Shown here: piece after piece, positions 32,801 to 44,253 of the stretch
Layout: each line of letters opens with the position of its first letter
Position numbering within the stretch: position 1 is the first letter of the stretch
Source: Phyllostachys edulis
Lineage: Eukaryota > Streptophyta > Magnoliopsida > Poales > Poaceae
Assembly: GCA_036346405.1 (NCBI GenBank)
Contig: CM070554.1
Location: forward strand, 44,539,058-44,603,057
Direction: 5' to 3'
DNA: 64,000 nucleotides
Made by a program: the position numbers and the translations under genes
Notes under the pieces: generated by a model
Database searches by the model: none
Seen by the model: only the letters and a program-made list of their open reading frames with translations
Told to the model about the DNA's origin: nothing

Positions 32801-34274
32801 CACGCACGCAACGGTGGAGCCGTTCATCATCGCGGCGAGGAGGCAGCTGAGCGCGATGCACCCGATCCACAAGCTCCTCGAGCCGCACTTCAAGGACACG
32901 ATGCAGATCAACACCTTGGCCAGGAGCATACTCCTGAATGCAGGGGGCATCCTTGAAAGGACCATGTACCCGGGGAAGTACGCCACGGAGATGTCTTCAG
33001 CCATCTATGGGGAGTGGAGGTTCACTGAGCAGTCCCTGCCAAATGAACTCATCAAGAGGTACTTCAAATCATCCTGCTTGGAAAATAAATGGCACATTGC
33101 CACATCAAGTACTATTCTGAAAGCATTTTCGATATACTTTATGTTGTGTATTACCAAATTGACAGCCTCATTTCTATAATTGTGACTTGTGAGACACATT
33201 TACTAGAATCAGTAAAGATTCCTTACAGCTAACTAACTAGTTCCATCGAGCTAGCGTATTGCAATTAGGCATTTTAATGTCAAAGTAAAACTAACCAAGA
33301 TTAAGATTGATGCACCAACTGGTTACTTCAAAGAATTATATGCCATATATGAGTTAGAAGTAACCAAGATTTCTGTAACAAGAAAAACAACAATCTTGTT
33401 AATTTTAGGACTAATTATTATTGTGAACAGTGACATGATCTACTCTGTAAATTTTTCTTCTTATGATAGAATAAACAAAAATCTTGTTCTTCTAATCCTT
33501 ATTACAAGGGGAATGGCGTCCAAGGACCCCGGGGCGCCCGGAGGCCTTACCCTGCACATCGAGGACTACCCGTACGCCGTCGACGGCCTGGACGTGTGGC
33601 GTGCCATCGAGGGGTGGGTGCGCAGCTACTGCGCGCACTTCTACCACGCCGACAAGGAGGTGGCCGGTGACGCGGAGCTGCAGGCGTGGTGGGACGACGT
33701 CCGCACCGTGGGCCACGGCGACCGGCAGAGCGACCCGGCGTGCTGGTTGAAGCTGAACACCGTCGACAACCTCGCCGAGACGCTGTCCACGCTCGTCTGG
33801 ATCGCCTCCGCGCTGCACGCCGCCGTCAACTTCGGCCAGTACGGCTACGCGGGGTTTCCGCCGAACCGGCCCACCCAGTGCCGGCGGTTCGTGCCGGAAC
33901 CGGGGACGCCGGAGATGACGAAGCTGGAGGCCGACCCGGAGAAGTTCTTCCTGGAGATGGTGCCCGACCGGTTCACTGCCACGCTGGGGCTGGCGCTCAT
34001 CGAGGTGCTGTCCATCCACACCTCCGACGAGCTCTACCTCGGGCAGCGCGCGACGTCGTCGTGGACGGACGACGGCGAGGTGCTGCAGCTGCTGGACCAG
34101 TTCCGGGAGGAGCTCCGCCGGGTGGAGAAGCGGGTGGCGGAGAGGAACAAGGACCCGCGGCTCAAGAACCGGAGGGGGCCGGTGAAGGTGCCGTACACGC
34201 TGCTCTTCCCGGACGTCACCGGCCAGGAAAAGGGGATCACCGGAAAAGGGATACCAAACAGCGTCTCCATATGA
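29899..34274 (+). CDS. LOX: lipoxygenase, 9-LOX-like, nine exons, intact
   Basis: Lipoxygenases add O2 to linoleic/linolenic acid to make hydroperoxides, the entry to oxylipin pathways. Exons: 29899-30067, 30187-30470, 30556-30793, 30962-31300, 31392-31477, 31591-31680, 31905-32206, 32795-33058, 33509-34274. All junctions are GT-AG, total 845 aa. An N-terminal PLAT domain (about 20-150) precedes the catalytic domain. Family iron ligands are present: H502 and H507 (HQLISHWLFTH), H694 and N698 (SALHAAVN), and C-terminal I845 (GIPNSVSI). A545, where S-LOXs have Ala, predicts S-stereochemistry. T559/M560 occupies the regiospecificity site: 9-LOXs usually have T/V and 13-LOXs x/F, so 9-LOX is likely but the Met is unusual. 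R711 is conserved. An in-frame TAG at 29842 sets the start region; a second ATG is at 29905. No transit peptide is seen, so a cytosolic enzyme is likely. Confidence 0.96.
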
Positions 34275-35014
34275 TTGATCGATTTGTCTTTTCTTTTGGC
34301 TTTGGGTGGTGTTGATCTTTTCTTCTTGTTGGAGATGTGAATTTCTGAGTTTTGAGTATTTGTTATGTGTTGTGATGGATCGATTGGTATGTATGTATGG
34401 ATCGATTGTTATGTGTTGTGATGGATCCATTGGTATATATGTGTGTAATTGGTATGTATGTATACTATGAATTGATCGAAGGATAAGGAAGTTTAGTATG
34501 CTTCGAGTGTATTGGATACACAAATCATACTAAAGTACGTTGTTTTGGAATTAAGAGGGACTAGAGGTCCAGGCAACATCTAGGGACCATTGGTAAATAG
34601 TTTTGTTTGTTTATTTGTTTTTACTTACCCCTTTATGGGCTGAAAATGTGTGGAACATTGCAAAATAAGACTTTTAAACTGACATGTCAATACCATAAAT
34701 GAAACGTGCAATAATTTGTAAAATATCTAATTCTTTCTAAATTTTTAAAAATTGTGAATAATGTTAACATGCAAAAAAAAAATCATCGAGTGCTGACTTG
34801 ACTCGACTAATCAAAATGAATTCCCTGGTTGTCTTAACTTTTCCCATTCTTATTTTCTGGTAACGTTGATGGACTGTTTTATAATGAGCAACAGTAACAG
34901 TGGTGGATAATATTTTTCGATGACATGGTGATGCCTTCTCGAAAATGGTTGTATCTTTCCAACTTGTGGCTCAACAAGCATCTGGGGAGGAAAACTTCAC
35001 TAATCAAAGTGCTA
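34275..35014. other. lipoxygenase 3' UTR and intergenic DNA
   Basis: 34340-34460 repeats TGGATCGATTGGTATGTATG-like words several times, probably in the 3' UTR. No canonical AATAAA close to the stop was seen. No gene follows. Confidence 0.5.
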
Positions 35015-36089
35015 GTAATATGTAGGGATGGCAATCGGGCGTGGCGGGTATGGGTAGTGCTCGCCCATACCCATACCCACGACCCCTATTTCCCCCCACG
35101 GGTATGCCCGCGAAGGACGACGGGCGAAGAATCTCGCCCATACCCGTTGCCTGCGGGCATACTCGTTTACCTGCGAACAATGCACTGTCGCCCGCGGGTA
35201 CCCATCGCCCACGGGCATACTCATCACACATAAATAATGCACACATCAAATTCATTTCAATTCACACATCAATAGTGCATCACACATCAATTGAACACAA
35301 ATCCAAAAAATTTACAACAGCATTAAATTTACAACAGCATTAAATCACAACAGCTAACACATATTACTGGGAGCATGAATGATAGGCCAGGGACGGAATC
35401 TAATCCAAGTATGTAGCTGTAGTATAAGTACTAACACAAATATGTAACACAACAGCTAACACAAATATGTAGCTGTAGTATAAGTAATCCAAGTAGTAAA
35501 GTTTAACATATCTACATAACAAATCAAGACTGACGGCCGGGGCCAGGGCGCCTGGCCGGAGGCGCGGGGACCGGGAGGAGCGGCTGGGGAGAGGCGCGGC
35601 TCGGGAGGATCGAGGAGGCGGCGGATCGGGAGGCCGACGGATCGGGAGGGCGCATGGCGGACAGGGAGGAGGGCGGCGGCCGGGATCGGGAACCTGGGAG
35701 AAGATCTGGTGAGAGGAGGAAGCTGAGGAAGAGATCTGGTGGGAGATCTTGTGGGAGGAGGAAACTGAGGATTAGGGATTTGGGAGCCCAGGAGGAGAGC
35801 GGTGGCAGCTGGAAGTGGGAGTGTGGGCAGCGGAGGCTGTGAAACCTAGCAGGGTTAGGGTTTTATTTTTTTTATTCAGGGAGGGTCCCACCTGTTAGTG
35901 TACATGGCGGGTGTCAGGCGGCGGAGTGCAGGTGGAGCTTACCCATGCCGCGCCTGCCATACGATGGGTAAGAAATTGTGCCCGTTTTTATACCCGTGGG
36001 CAAAGCAAGACACCCATACCCGCCTCCATTAGGGTATTCTCCCGCGGGTACGTGGGTAATCGGGCACAATTGCCATCCCTAGTAATATG
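35015..36089. mobile_element. non-autonomous hAT element with perfect 8-bp target duplication
   Basis: The element 35023-36081 begins TAGGGATGGCAATCGGGC and ends in the inverse (GGGCACAATTGCCATCCCTA). The 8-bp target GTAATATG is repeated at 35015-35022 and 36082-36089. Subterminal ends are dense in ACCCATACCCG/CCCGCGGGTA words on both strands, as expected for hAT transposase-binding sites. A GC-rich interior (35530-35850) encodes only a Gly/Arg-rich frame with no transposase. A short direct repeat ATATGTAGCTGTAGTATAAG occurs at about 35409 and 35466. Perfect TSDs suggest a fairly recent insertion. Confidence 0.93.
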
Positions 36090-38612
36090 TCACCCTTCAG
36101 ATACGGGAGCCAACCCATCTTACTCCCGTGTCACTTGTTTCGGGTGACCCGGGAGGCGATGCCGCAATCCCCGAGTACCCCCGCCCTAGCTCCCCCCCAC
36201 CCCGGGGCGGCCACTACTGCAGCCTAGCCTTGTGGGGCGGCCTTAAGTGGGCCAAGAGGGGGGGCGCCCACCCCTAAGCCTAGCCGCCTTCCTCTTCTCC
36301 TTTGGCCGACTCACGCCTCTCATTCTCTTGGTGCCGCCTTTTGCTCTGTGCCTCCACCCCCCCCCCCTCTCATCTGAAGGATTGCTCCTCCACCTCACCC
36401 ACTGCCGTTCCTTGGAGCCGTCATCTTCCAGCTGTGGGTGGCCGGCCATTGGGAGGGAGAAGGAGAGGAAGGAAGAGGAAGAGGAAGAGGAAGAAGAAGG
36501 GAGTTCTTCGCGAGAACTTCAGCGACGTCCAACGTTAGTTTCGTGGGTAATTTCACATTCCCCATTAGATTTTGTAGATCTTTCATATGCGATTCGTCGT
36601 CAATAGTCAGATTGTACCTGCTGTTGTAGATCGATGTTTTTGCAGATCTGTTAGTTCGTACGTTTGAGTTAGTTTCGAGCAGATCCAACATTTAGGGTCT
36701 CCTAGAGATACGTGGGGATTTGCGTGGGATTTCTGGAAAGTATTAATTTGTAATTTTTAGATGGATAATAAATTAGTTATGATTTTTGCAAGTCGGGGTG
36801 CCTATTCATTCTCTGGATTCAGACAGTGAGCGTAGTTCTGTGAATTAGGGTTTGGAGATGGATGAATTTGGTCAGTTGATATCCATGAGTTATGTAGATA
36901 ACCTTATGATGTTTCCAGGAAGATCAAGTTCATAATTTTTGGACATTTAGAACGAAAGATATGAATTTTTGAAGTTAATGTTGTAGTATGTCCTTCTGTT
37001 GTGGATAGTAGAGAAAGACTAGACTGTTAGCAACCTTTGTTGCACATTGCGGATAATTATAATAAATTTATTGAGGAAGCTAGTTTTTTGTACTTTCCAG
37101 AGAGTCTTAGAACAGTGGGTTTGGATGTACCAAATAAAAATTATGAAATTCCCAAGTCAGTAGTACCGAAGATGATAGAGCGGTCTTCGGGGTTAAAAAC
37201 AAAGACTTAGATGGGATAATTTGATCTTTCGGTCAGCTGAGAAGTTGTAGCTATGCTTTTGTGGATTCCAAGAAATTTAGATTCATGACTTTTGGAGTTT
37301 TGACTCAAAAGTTATGGATTTTCCTTTGATAGCTATCTGTTTGGACAGATTGGGATTTGGGAGTGTATCGGTTAAGTTTCGGGTTGCGATTAGGAGTGAT
37401 TGATTTCATTTTGTTCTATTGTTGTGTTATGCACTTTTGAATAGTATACTTAGTATACTTTACGGTTGCCAGGTGGTGGTGAGCACCAGGGTTAAAGTCT
37501 TCCCGTCATCGTCATCCGTCTCGCGGTTAAGGCAAGTGCAAACAGTATAGAATGAATTGTGATGTTGTATTCATGATAAATGCCATGATACTTATGAGAT
37601 TATATCTATGCTATTGTCTCTGAATGTTATTTCTCTCATGTTGGGATGAGATTATGAAGTTCATTTGCATCATGGCATTTATTCCTGACTCTTGGACTAC
37701 GTGATAGCCAAGAATTGTTTCTTTTGAGGTCCCCGTCATGCATTGGACGGGCATGGGTCCCCACACTTGTAGAGTGTGGGCTTGAGGTCCCTGTGCCTGA
37801 GAGCACATGCTTGAGTATACATCGACGGATGCACTACTCCGCATTACCGGTAATTGCAAAGAAGGAAGAAAGAGTATTCTTAATATATGCATTGCATGCA
37901 AGTATAAGAGATTCGTTTTTGGTTCCCTACTGATGTTCATATGAGGTTTTGATATCTTCATTGGCTGTTCATGAAGTTTGGTTTATTATCACTGTTGTAC
38001 TTTGCTGAGTCGTGGACTCACGCTTGTTGTTATTGTTCTTTTAGGTACCTCTCAAGGCAGCGACATGCATAGAAAGGGGTAGTTTTGATGTACTTCGCAC
38101 TTAACCATCCATGGCAAATAAAATTAGCTTATTTACCTACAACCCCAAGTTCATGCTATTTCCTTTAGATTCAGACTGTGTTCATCCTTCGTGGTGGTTG
38201 ATTCATTGGTAATCGTGGATGTTTCTATTTATGATTTTAAGACTCATCCAATGATTCATTTAATTCCATCTGATAGATTAAATTAAATAATTTGATTAGT
38301 CTTACATCCTTGTAGTTTTGATGAATATTGATGATTTAGACTTATTTGTTAAACAACTACTCTCTTTGTGTAGTCTAGTCGTTTGATTTGGTTTTAGTTG
38401 ATAAAGAGAAAGATCCATGCTTAGAGTATTAGTAATTGAGAGATGATATTCTTTAACTTGTCTAATTGTAGCTTGTGCTAGTTCTTGATGATTTGAACTA
38501 AGTCATGTGATGTTGAATGTTTTGCTAAAATTTTGTTAGTAAATTGAAGTAAAGTGGCTTTGTAAGGTAGTTTAGTAGTATCCTAGGCTCTATGTTGGGC
38601 TGGGGTGTTACA
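36090..38612 (+). mobile_element. LTR of a plus-strand gypsy element, left end unresolved
   Basis: The right end GGGCTGGGGTGTTACA is followed two bases later by a tRNA-Met primer site, marking it as a 5' LTR 3' end. An AATAAAA signal is at about 38114. CT-rich and GGAAGA-rich tracts at 36280-36500 resemble a transcribed leader but give only low-complexity frames. The left edge may lie beyond the hAT insertion. It does not contain the module shared by the other LTRs. Confidence 0.6.
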
Positions 38613-38614
38613 GT

Positions 38615-38627
38615 TGGTATCAGAGCC
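38615..38627 (+). other. primer-binding site (tRNA-Met)
   Basis: TGGTATCAGAGCC, two bases after the LTR end TGTTACA, is complementary to the 3' end of initiator tRNA-Met. Confidence 0.85.
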
Positions 38628-39873
38628 AGGTTTTAGATCCGTGGTAATTGAATAATTAAATTGACACACTGTGCACAATAATATGGGAATTGGTTCAGCA
38701 TTGCATTTACGTCTTCGTTATGTCACTTTGAGCATTGCTGTTATGAATTGATTATGAATACTTATGATTAGATTAATATGATGGATATGTGTGATGATAG
38801 TTATTATTGAGAGGTTGAGGTTGTGGTTGTGGCCCTGGGCTTTGCCAGGGTACACCACCGTTTTGGATATGAAATTAGTGAAGTGTTACTCTTACCATAG
38901 TTTTAGGTGTTGAGGGTGAATTTCTTTAGAAATGTTGTTTCTCTTCTTGAGTTTGATTTAGGCCAATTCTGGGTATAGCTGCGAATGATGAATTTGCTTG
39001 GGAGATTGGTTACAAGGTAGTTGTTGGGATTTCACTTGGTCTTTATTTGGGTTATGGAGTAATTATTGGCTCTTCCGACTATTGAGTTGCTCTTGTTACT
39101 TATGAACATTGTTCAATGGCGAGATTGAAATTTCCATGGTTGCTTCCATTCTTTCTTGTTGAAAAATATAACACGTTTATTCGTTTGATATTTTGGACAA
39201 AGAAAGTTTTCTATTGCAAGTTCTTTAACATGTGGAAGCTTTGGTTTTATGTATTTATTTTGAGATTACTTCAAGCGTTGAAATTTAATGCCTCTTTTTC
39301 TAAAAGAAGTTAAAATCCTTTTGCGATGTCTTACTATGTTTAAACGAGAAGTGGTAAACATAGAAGTTCATTGTTAAGGTATGAGTTAACAAGTCAGATT
39401 TGTACCGTGGTGCATGATTAGTCTTAACCCAGATCCTTGGGGTTGAAGTTGATAAACTTGATGTTGTCATAGAGTAATTACCTCATGAGTAGTGACTACG
39501 AGAATGCCTATACCTAACTGGAGTCAGAAGAGTATTTAAAAGCATGGAACATTGATGAACCAGTTTGATCACTATGGGGGATATATTGGGTAAGCTTTTT
39601 TTTGGGTAGATTAGATTTTCGGGTCTCAACATGTGAGTCTAATCCTTTGGGATGGTTAAGTCTGAAAGTGTTAGATTATCGTCATAATGGCTATTAATCT
39701 TGGAGCTATCTTTTATGGATGTGTACTGGTCATATGTAATTGCTAGGTGCAATTATTATGTACCGAAGTATGGTGTTGAACATCCCTAAGAGGTGAATTG
39801 ATGGGATGTAATTGGTGATCTATATTTACATGATTGTGGAGTGATATGATCATAGTATGTTTTGATGAGAAGA
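38628..39873 (+). mobile_element. non-coding leader of the truncated gypsy element
   Basis: T/G-rich sequence after the PBS with no frame resembling gag or pol. The element is either a large non-autonomous derivative or was truncated by the hAT material that follows. The longest plus-strand frame (39116-39313) shows no family match. Confidence 0.5.
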
Positions 39874-39941
39874 TTGATCATTAAAATCGTTTAGTTTGCT
39901 AAACCTGTTGATCATTAAAATCGTTTAGTTTGCTAAACCTG
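39874..39941 (+). repeat. 34-bp perfect tandem duplication
   Basis: TTGATCATTAAAATCGTTTA plus GTTTGCTAAACCTG occurs twice head to tail (39874 and 39908) with no visible mismatch, immediately before a poly-C/CT tract that begins the hAT region. Confidence 0.9.
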
Positions 39942-41449
39942 TTACCCCCCCTCCCCTCCTCCTTCCTCCCCCCTCTCACTCCCCCATCTCTCTTCCTGTT
40001 CTCGTTGAGGGAGCGCTTTAGGCGACGACGCCGCCCGTGGCCGTTGCGATGGCAGCGAGCCTCTGGCGGTCCTTTGGAGTTGCGGAGCGGCCATTCCCCC
40101 GTGGCCAGAGTTCACGGGTAGCCAGTGTCCCCCCTGAAGTCAGATCTAGATCCAAATCTAGATCTGCTCCCCCCTGGTCGCTGGATTAACGCGCCACCCA
40201 GGGGCGACCACCACCCGCCGATGTAGCCACTAGACGCGGGCTCAGGGTGCTGACAATGAGAAGTTTCGTCGTGCAGGGAACCGCCATCTTGACAATCGTA
40301 AGAAAAATCCTTACAAGGCTGATGACAAAACCCAAACAAAGTAATTTTTAAACCAAATGCCGATGGTACTGGAATGGGCACACGATCTAGCTACTTGGAA
40401 ATTTGACAGTGTGGCTATAAGAAAAGCTCCTGCTCGCATGGTAATAATAGATGAGTTGCATTTTAAAATTGTAGAGGGTGAGGTTTCAAACAATTTATGT
40501 CTACTGCCTGTCTGAGATTCCGAGGTTCACTGTACCCTCAAGATTTATTGTTAGAAGGGCTGGCTTTGAGCTCTACATGGAAGAAAATTGAATCCGAAAC
40601 AATATTTAAAGGAATCATACAAAATGGTTTGCTTAACCACTGATACATGGACATCATTGAGAAATCAGAATCAGATGTGCTTAACTGCACATTTTGTTGA
40701 TAATGATTGGAAATTGCATAAAAAAATTCAGAATTTTTGCACTATGACTAGTCACGAGGGTGAGGCTATTCGTAAAGAAGTGGAAAATTGCTTGAACGAA
40801 TGGGGCATTGTATTAACCATCACACCTGATAATGCAAGTTCAAATAACACTGTTGTGGCTTACTTGAAACAATGTCTTCAATAAATGGGGAGGCAGTATT
40901 TATCTTACAAAATAAATTTCTTCAGATGAAGTGTGTTGCTCATATCATTAATGTGGTCTATTAAAGATGGCTTGCACGAGGCAAGTAAATCAGTCGCACG
41001 CATCCGCATGCTTGTAGCCTAGTTAGCTTCTTGGGTCATTTCTATGAGCTCACCATGCGTGTTTCAGGATCTGTACATTTTTCCTCTAATATTTTGTTTA
41101 GTGAGATCGCTTAAGTAGCTTGCTTGTTAAAGCGTTGGACCACGTCAGTTAACTTGGAAATAAGCTTCATGGCTGACAGAATGAAAAAGAAGTTTGATGA
41201 ATATTGGGGAGATCCAGAGAAAATTAACGTGCTTGTCTTCATACACTGAGTACACAGATTTTGTTCTTGTTGAAGCATATGGCCGGGTAGTTGGTCAGAA
41301 ATTGTGAAAGAAGCACTTTATTTCTTGCTTCATGAATAGCCTTTAGGCTGGGGATGCTAACAAAAAAAGGGTAAAGCCTATAGTTCGGTGGAAACTATTG
41401 TTAAAGATGATGACGTGTGGAAATAGTATACGCCACGATGGCATCACGC

Positions 41450-41965
41450 CAGAGGTGGGCAAATGGGCAGGTACCAAATGGGCTGTCCCTGTCGGCCAAT
41501 CTGAGACATGATATTGTTGGTCTAGTCTAGACACAATATGGTCCGACGGATAGATGGGTCAGGCCGACACATCCCGTCGCAGCATGCCGTGCTTGGTTGC
41601 CACTCGGCCTAGCATGCCACGCATAGTACCGTGCCCCGGCATGGCCTGGCCCAGGCACGGTAGGCGACAGAGGAGGCGACAAGCTGGCGGCTCCCGCGAC
41701 AGCGCTTGACGGCGGTGGAGGTGGCGGCGGCACACTTGATGGGCTACACGGGCCTACCAGCCCGTTGATATAATTGTGCCCAAGCCAACACGCCCCGTGA
41801 TCTCGGTGTGTTATGTTTGGGTCGACGGCCGAGCCCACGAGCCATCATGACACGGCCCGTGAGCTCGGCGTGTCATGCTTGGACCGGCGGCCAAGCTCAC
41901 CAGCCAGCGCGGCACAACCCGTTTAATTAGTCGAGTCGGTCGGGCCGCCCATTTGGCCACCTCTA
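41450..41965. mobile_element. non-autonomous hAT insertion inside the hAT transposase pseudogene
   Basis: The ends are CAGAGGTGGGCAAATGGGC and GCCCATTTGGCCACCTCTA, imperfect inverted repeats of 19 bp. The interior repeats GTGATCTCGG(T/C)GTGTTATG-type and GGCCGAGCCCACGAGCC phrases. Flanks share only ACGCC, so the 8-bp target duplication has decayed or one end is off by a few bases. Confidence 0.75.
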
Positions 41966-42690
41966 ACGCCACCCCCTTTTCGTGATGAAATAGCTGACAT
42001 CATCACTCCTCAAAATTGAATTCGCAAAATTCAAAAATCTATAACTTTTAAACCTAGCATTCGATTCACAACCTGTTTGAACTGTGGTGTTTCTTATTAT
42101 GGGATTTTCGAAACAAAACGATATCATTTTTATTGGAGACAAATGGCGCATTTTGTTTTACCTGCTGTAACATATGCTATATAATATCATTAATAAGTCG
42201 AAATATATTCAACATGGATCTTGTTTTGAAGATCTCGATAGTTCAAACGGATCACGAACTCGACACTCGGTTTAAAGATATGATAATTTGAATTTTGCTA
42301 GAAAGTTCATCCATACACTCCAAACTTTGAAACCGGTTTATTGGATGCCCTGAACTCTCTAATCCGGTTCAGTTAACCCCCAAGGTGGTTTCACGGGGTG
42401 ATATTGCCACCATGGCATCAGTCAAGACCGGGATGTTTTGCCACATGGGCTGGACTAGCTGACGAAGTTAGATCAAATAAATATTGATGGATTCCCTCGT
42501 CCGGCTTGTGTTGTGGAATTTTTTATACTTCTTGTGTATAATTGTTGCTTCCCTCGCATAAAAAATGTTGGAAATGGATGAAATTTTCGGCAACCAGTAT
42601 AAATTGGACCTTTTCCTTTTCAAATTGATAAAAAAGCATGTGGGCCTTCTTTTCACGAAATCACGGCCCATCCACGTGGCACGCACTAAT
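41966..42690. other. unassigned DNA inside the hAT pseudogene
   Basis: It separates the DUF4413-like block from the dimerisation domain and does not resemble hAT coding sequence. It is probably another insertion or part of an intron, but no ends were recognised. Confidence 0.35.
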
Positions 42691-43098
42691 GTGCCGTGCT
42701 TTGTGTAGTCCCCACCCCCGGCGCGATGATGTGTGTCTAAGGTCACTGTTGAAGAAAATGAAATATCATGCTTCTCGTGGACACTTGTCTGAGCTTGATA
42801 AGTACACAGTGAAGATCTAGAACCGGAAAGCAAAAAAAATTCATATCTTAGCATGGTGGAAGCTCAATGCTCCTATATTTCCAACTTTTTCACATGTACG
42901 GTTGCCTTTAGTGCCGGTGGGCATGTGGTTGATTCATTTAGGAGTTCATTAACTCTGCGGATTGCACAAGCTTTACTATGTATGCAAGATTGGCTGAGAT
43001 CTTCTCCAATGCCTATCAATGTGGAGGAAGATCTGGAGGAGCTAGACAAATTTAAAGCAGGTATCATTTCAAATAAAATTATTCCTTTGCCTTTATAA

Positions 43099-44248
43099 CA
43101 TCACCAAATTTGTAGCAAAAAAAACCCAGAATAAAAATGTGGGATTTAAAAAAAAAAATTGTGCAACGATGTCCCTTTTGAGTTTCTGTATTTGGAGTTT
43201 GACGTATTTTGAAATTCTCTAAAGAAGTTATTGAAATGCAAATTGGCTAAAGACAAGAAATCTGATACTTGTCCTTTTATTTGGTCGGTCGGCTGTGTAA
43301 TGTAAATATGTAACCGTTTAAGTTTAAATACCGTATTTGTTTTAGGTTGTATGTATATTTGTGTATGAATGCGTATACCAATGTTGTAGATGTGTGTGCT
43401 AGCTACTGATTATGGAACTAATACGGTACACATGAGGATTTCAGGTATTCAAAGCTCGTGGTTCGACAGTATTAAGACTGGTACAAGATTGAGCCTGTTG
43501 AGTGTCGTTTTGGGCGTCGATATGGTATGTTCTGTCCATTTCAACTAGGGTTGGAATAGAATAGAATTAATAAGCTTGTTTTTTTTTTACTTCTGTGACT
43601 GCACCCACTCTGCAGCTCCCCGTTTCTTCGCCAGCCTCACCTCCAGGCTGCAACTCTGCCTCACCCCTCTCTCACTGATTTCGCCAATATCCTGTCACTT
43701 CGAGTTCTCCCTCGATGCTGCAGTAGATATGCATCATCTCATCTGAGTGCATCATCTCATTGACCCAGCAGCCCGGCGCGCGTCGCCTATGTGGCGCATG
43801 GGAAGGGACATGGCCCCACGAGAGTTAGCTTGTTAATTTCATTTCGTAAGCTGGTGATGGGAGAGCATGACACATTTTGGCTTCGGCTTGGTAGGTGCTT
43901 GCCTAAGTTTCCGAGATTTCGTTTTTCTTCTCAGAATACCACGGCATTCCAGGACGAAGCCAGGATTAAAAAAAAAAAGAGTGTGGACTCAAAGTTTCGG
44001 ATAATTAAACTAATTTGTAACAAATATAGTTTTGTATTCTTATGTCTAGACTAGTTAGATGAGTTCGTAGGTAGGCTAAGAGGCAAAATAATCAAATGCT
44101 AGAGCCTAAAGAACAACACAAGAGCCTAGATCACGCTTCATATATGGGCAAGCAGATATCTGAATTTTTAAGTTGAAACTTCTTAGAAATGGGGCATGGC
44201 TAAATTGTCAGCTACAAACTAAAGAGACAATGGAGCTTTTGTTTATGT
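43099..44248. other. unassigned DNA left of the 44-kb retrotransposon
   Basis: It probably begins with the hAT 3' end. A CT-rich stretch at 43600-43780 looks leader-like but no gene was supported. Confidence 0.3.
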
Positions 44249-44253
44249 GATCA

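Larger units (their letters stand above)
40240..43098 (+). pseudogene. hAT (Ac-like) transposase pseudogene, interrupted
   Basis: Blocks in order are: end of the BED/linker region (about 40240-40360), WKFDSVAIRKAPARMVIIDEL..FKIVEGE (40388-40480), and CLTTDTWTSL..CLTAHFVDNDW..HKKIQNF (40630-40740). EWGIVLTITPDNASSNN (40798-40850) and MKCVAHIIN (about 40930) follow, then MADRMKKKFDEYWGDPEKIN (41170-41230), a DUF4413-like block. After an interval occupied by a hAT insertion and unassigned DNA, LSELDKY and the C-terminal dimerisation region resume (42780-43090), with VAFSAGGHVVDSFRSSLT and QALLCMQDWLRSS. Several stops and frame changes are present. It cannot encode an active transposase as it stands. 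Confidence 0.85.

Noticed and set aside
33492..34523. 343-residue minus-strand open frame
   Set aside because: It lies opposite the last lipoxygenase exon; GC-rich codon bias of that exon keeps the antisense frame open. Arg/Val/Leu-rich, no family resemblance.
35654..35842. Gly/Arg-rich frame in the hAT element
   Set aside because: Low complexity, no transposase motif; part of the non-autonomous interior.
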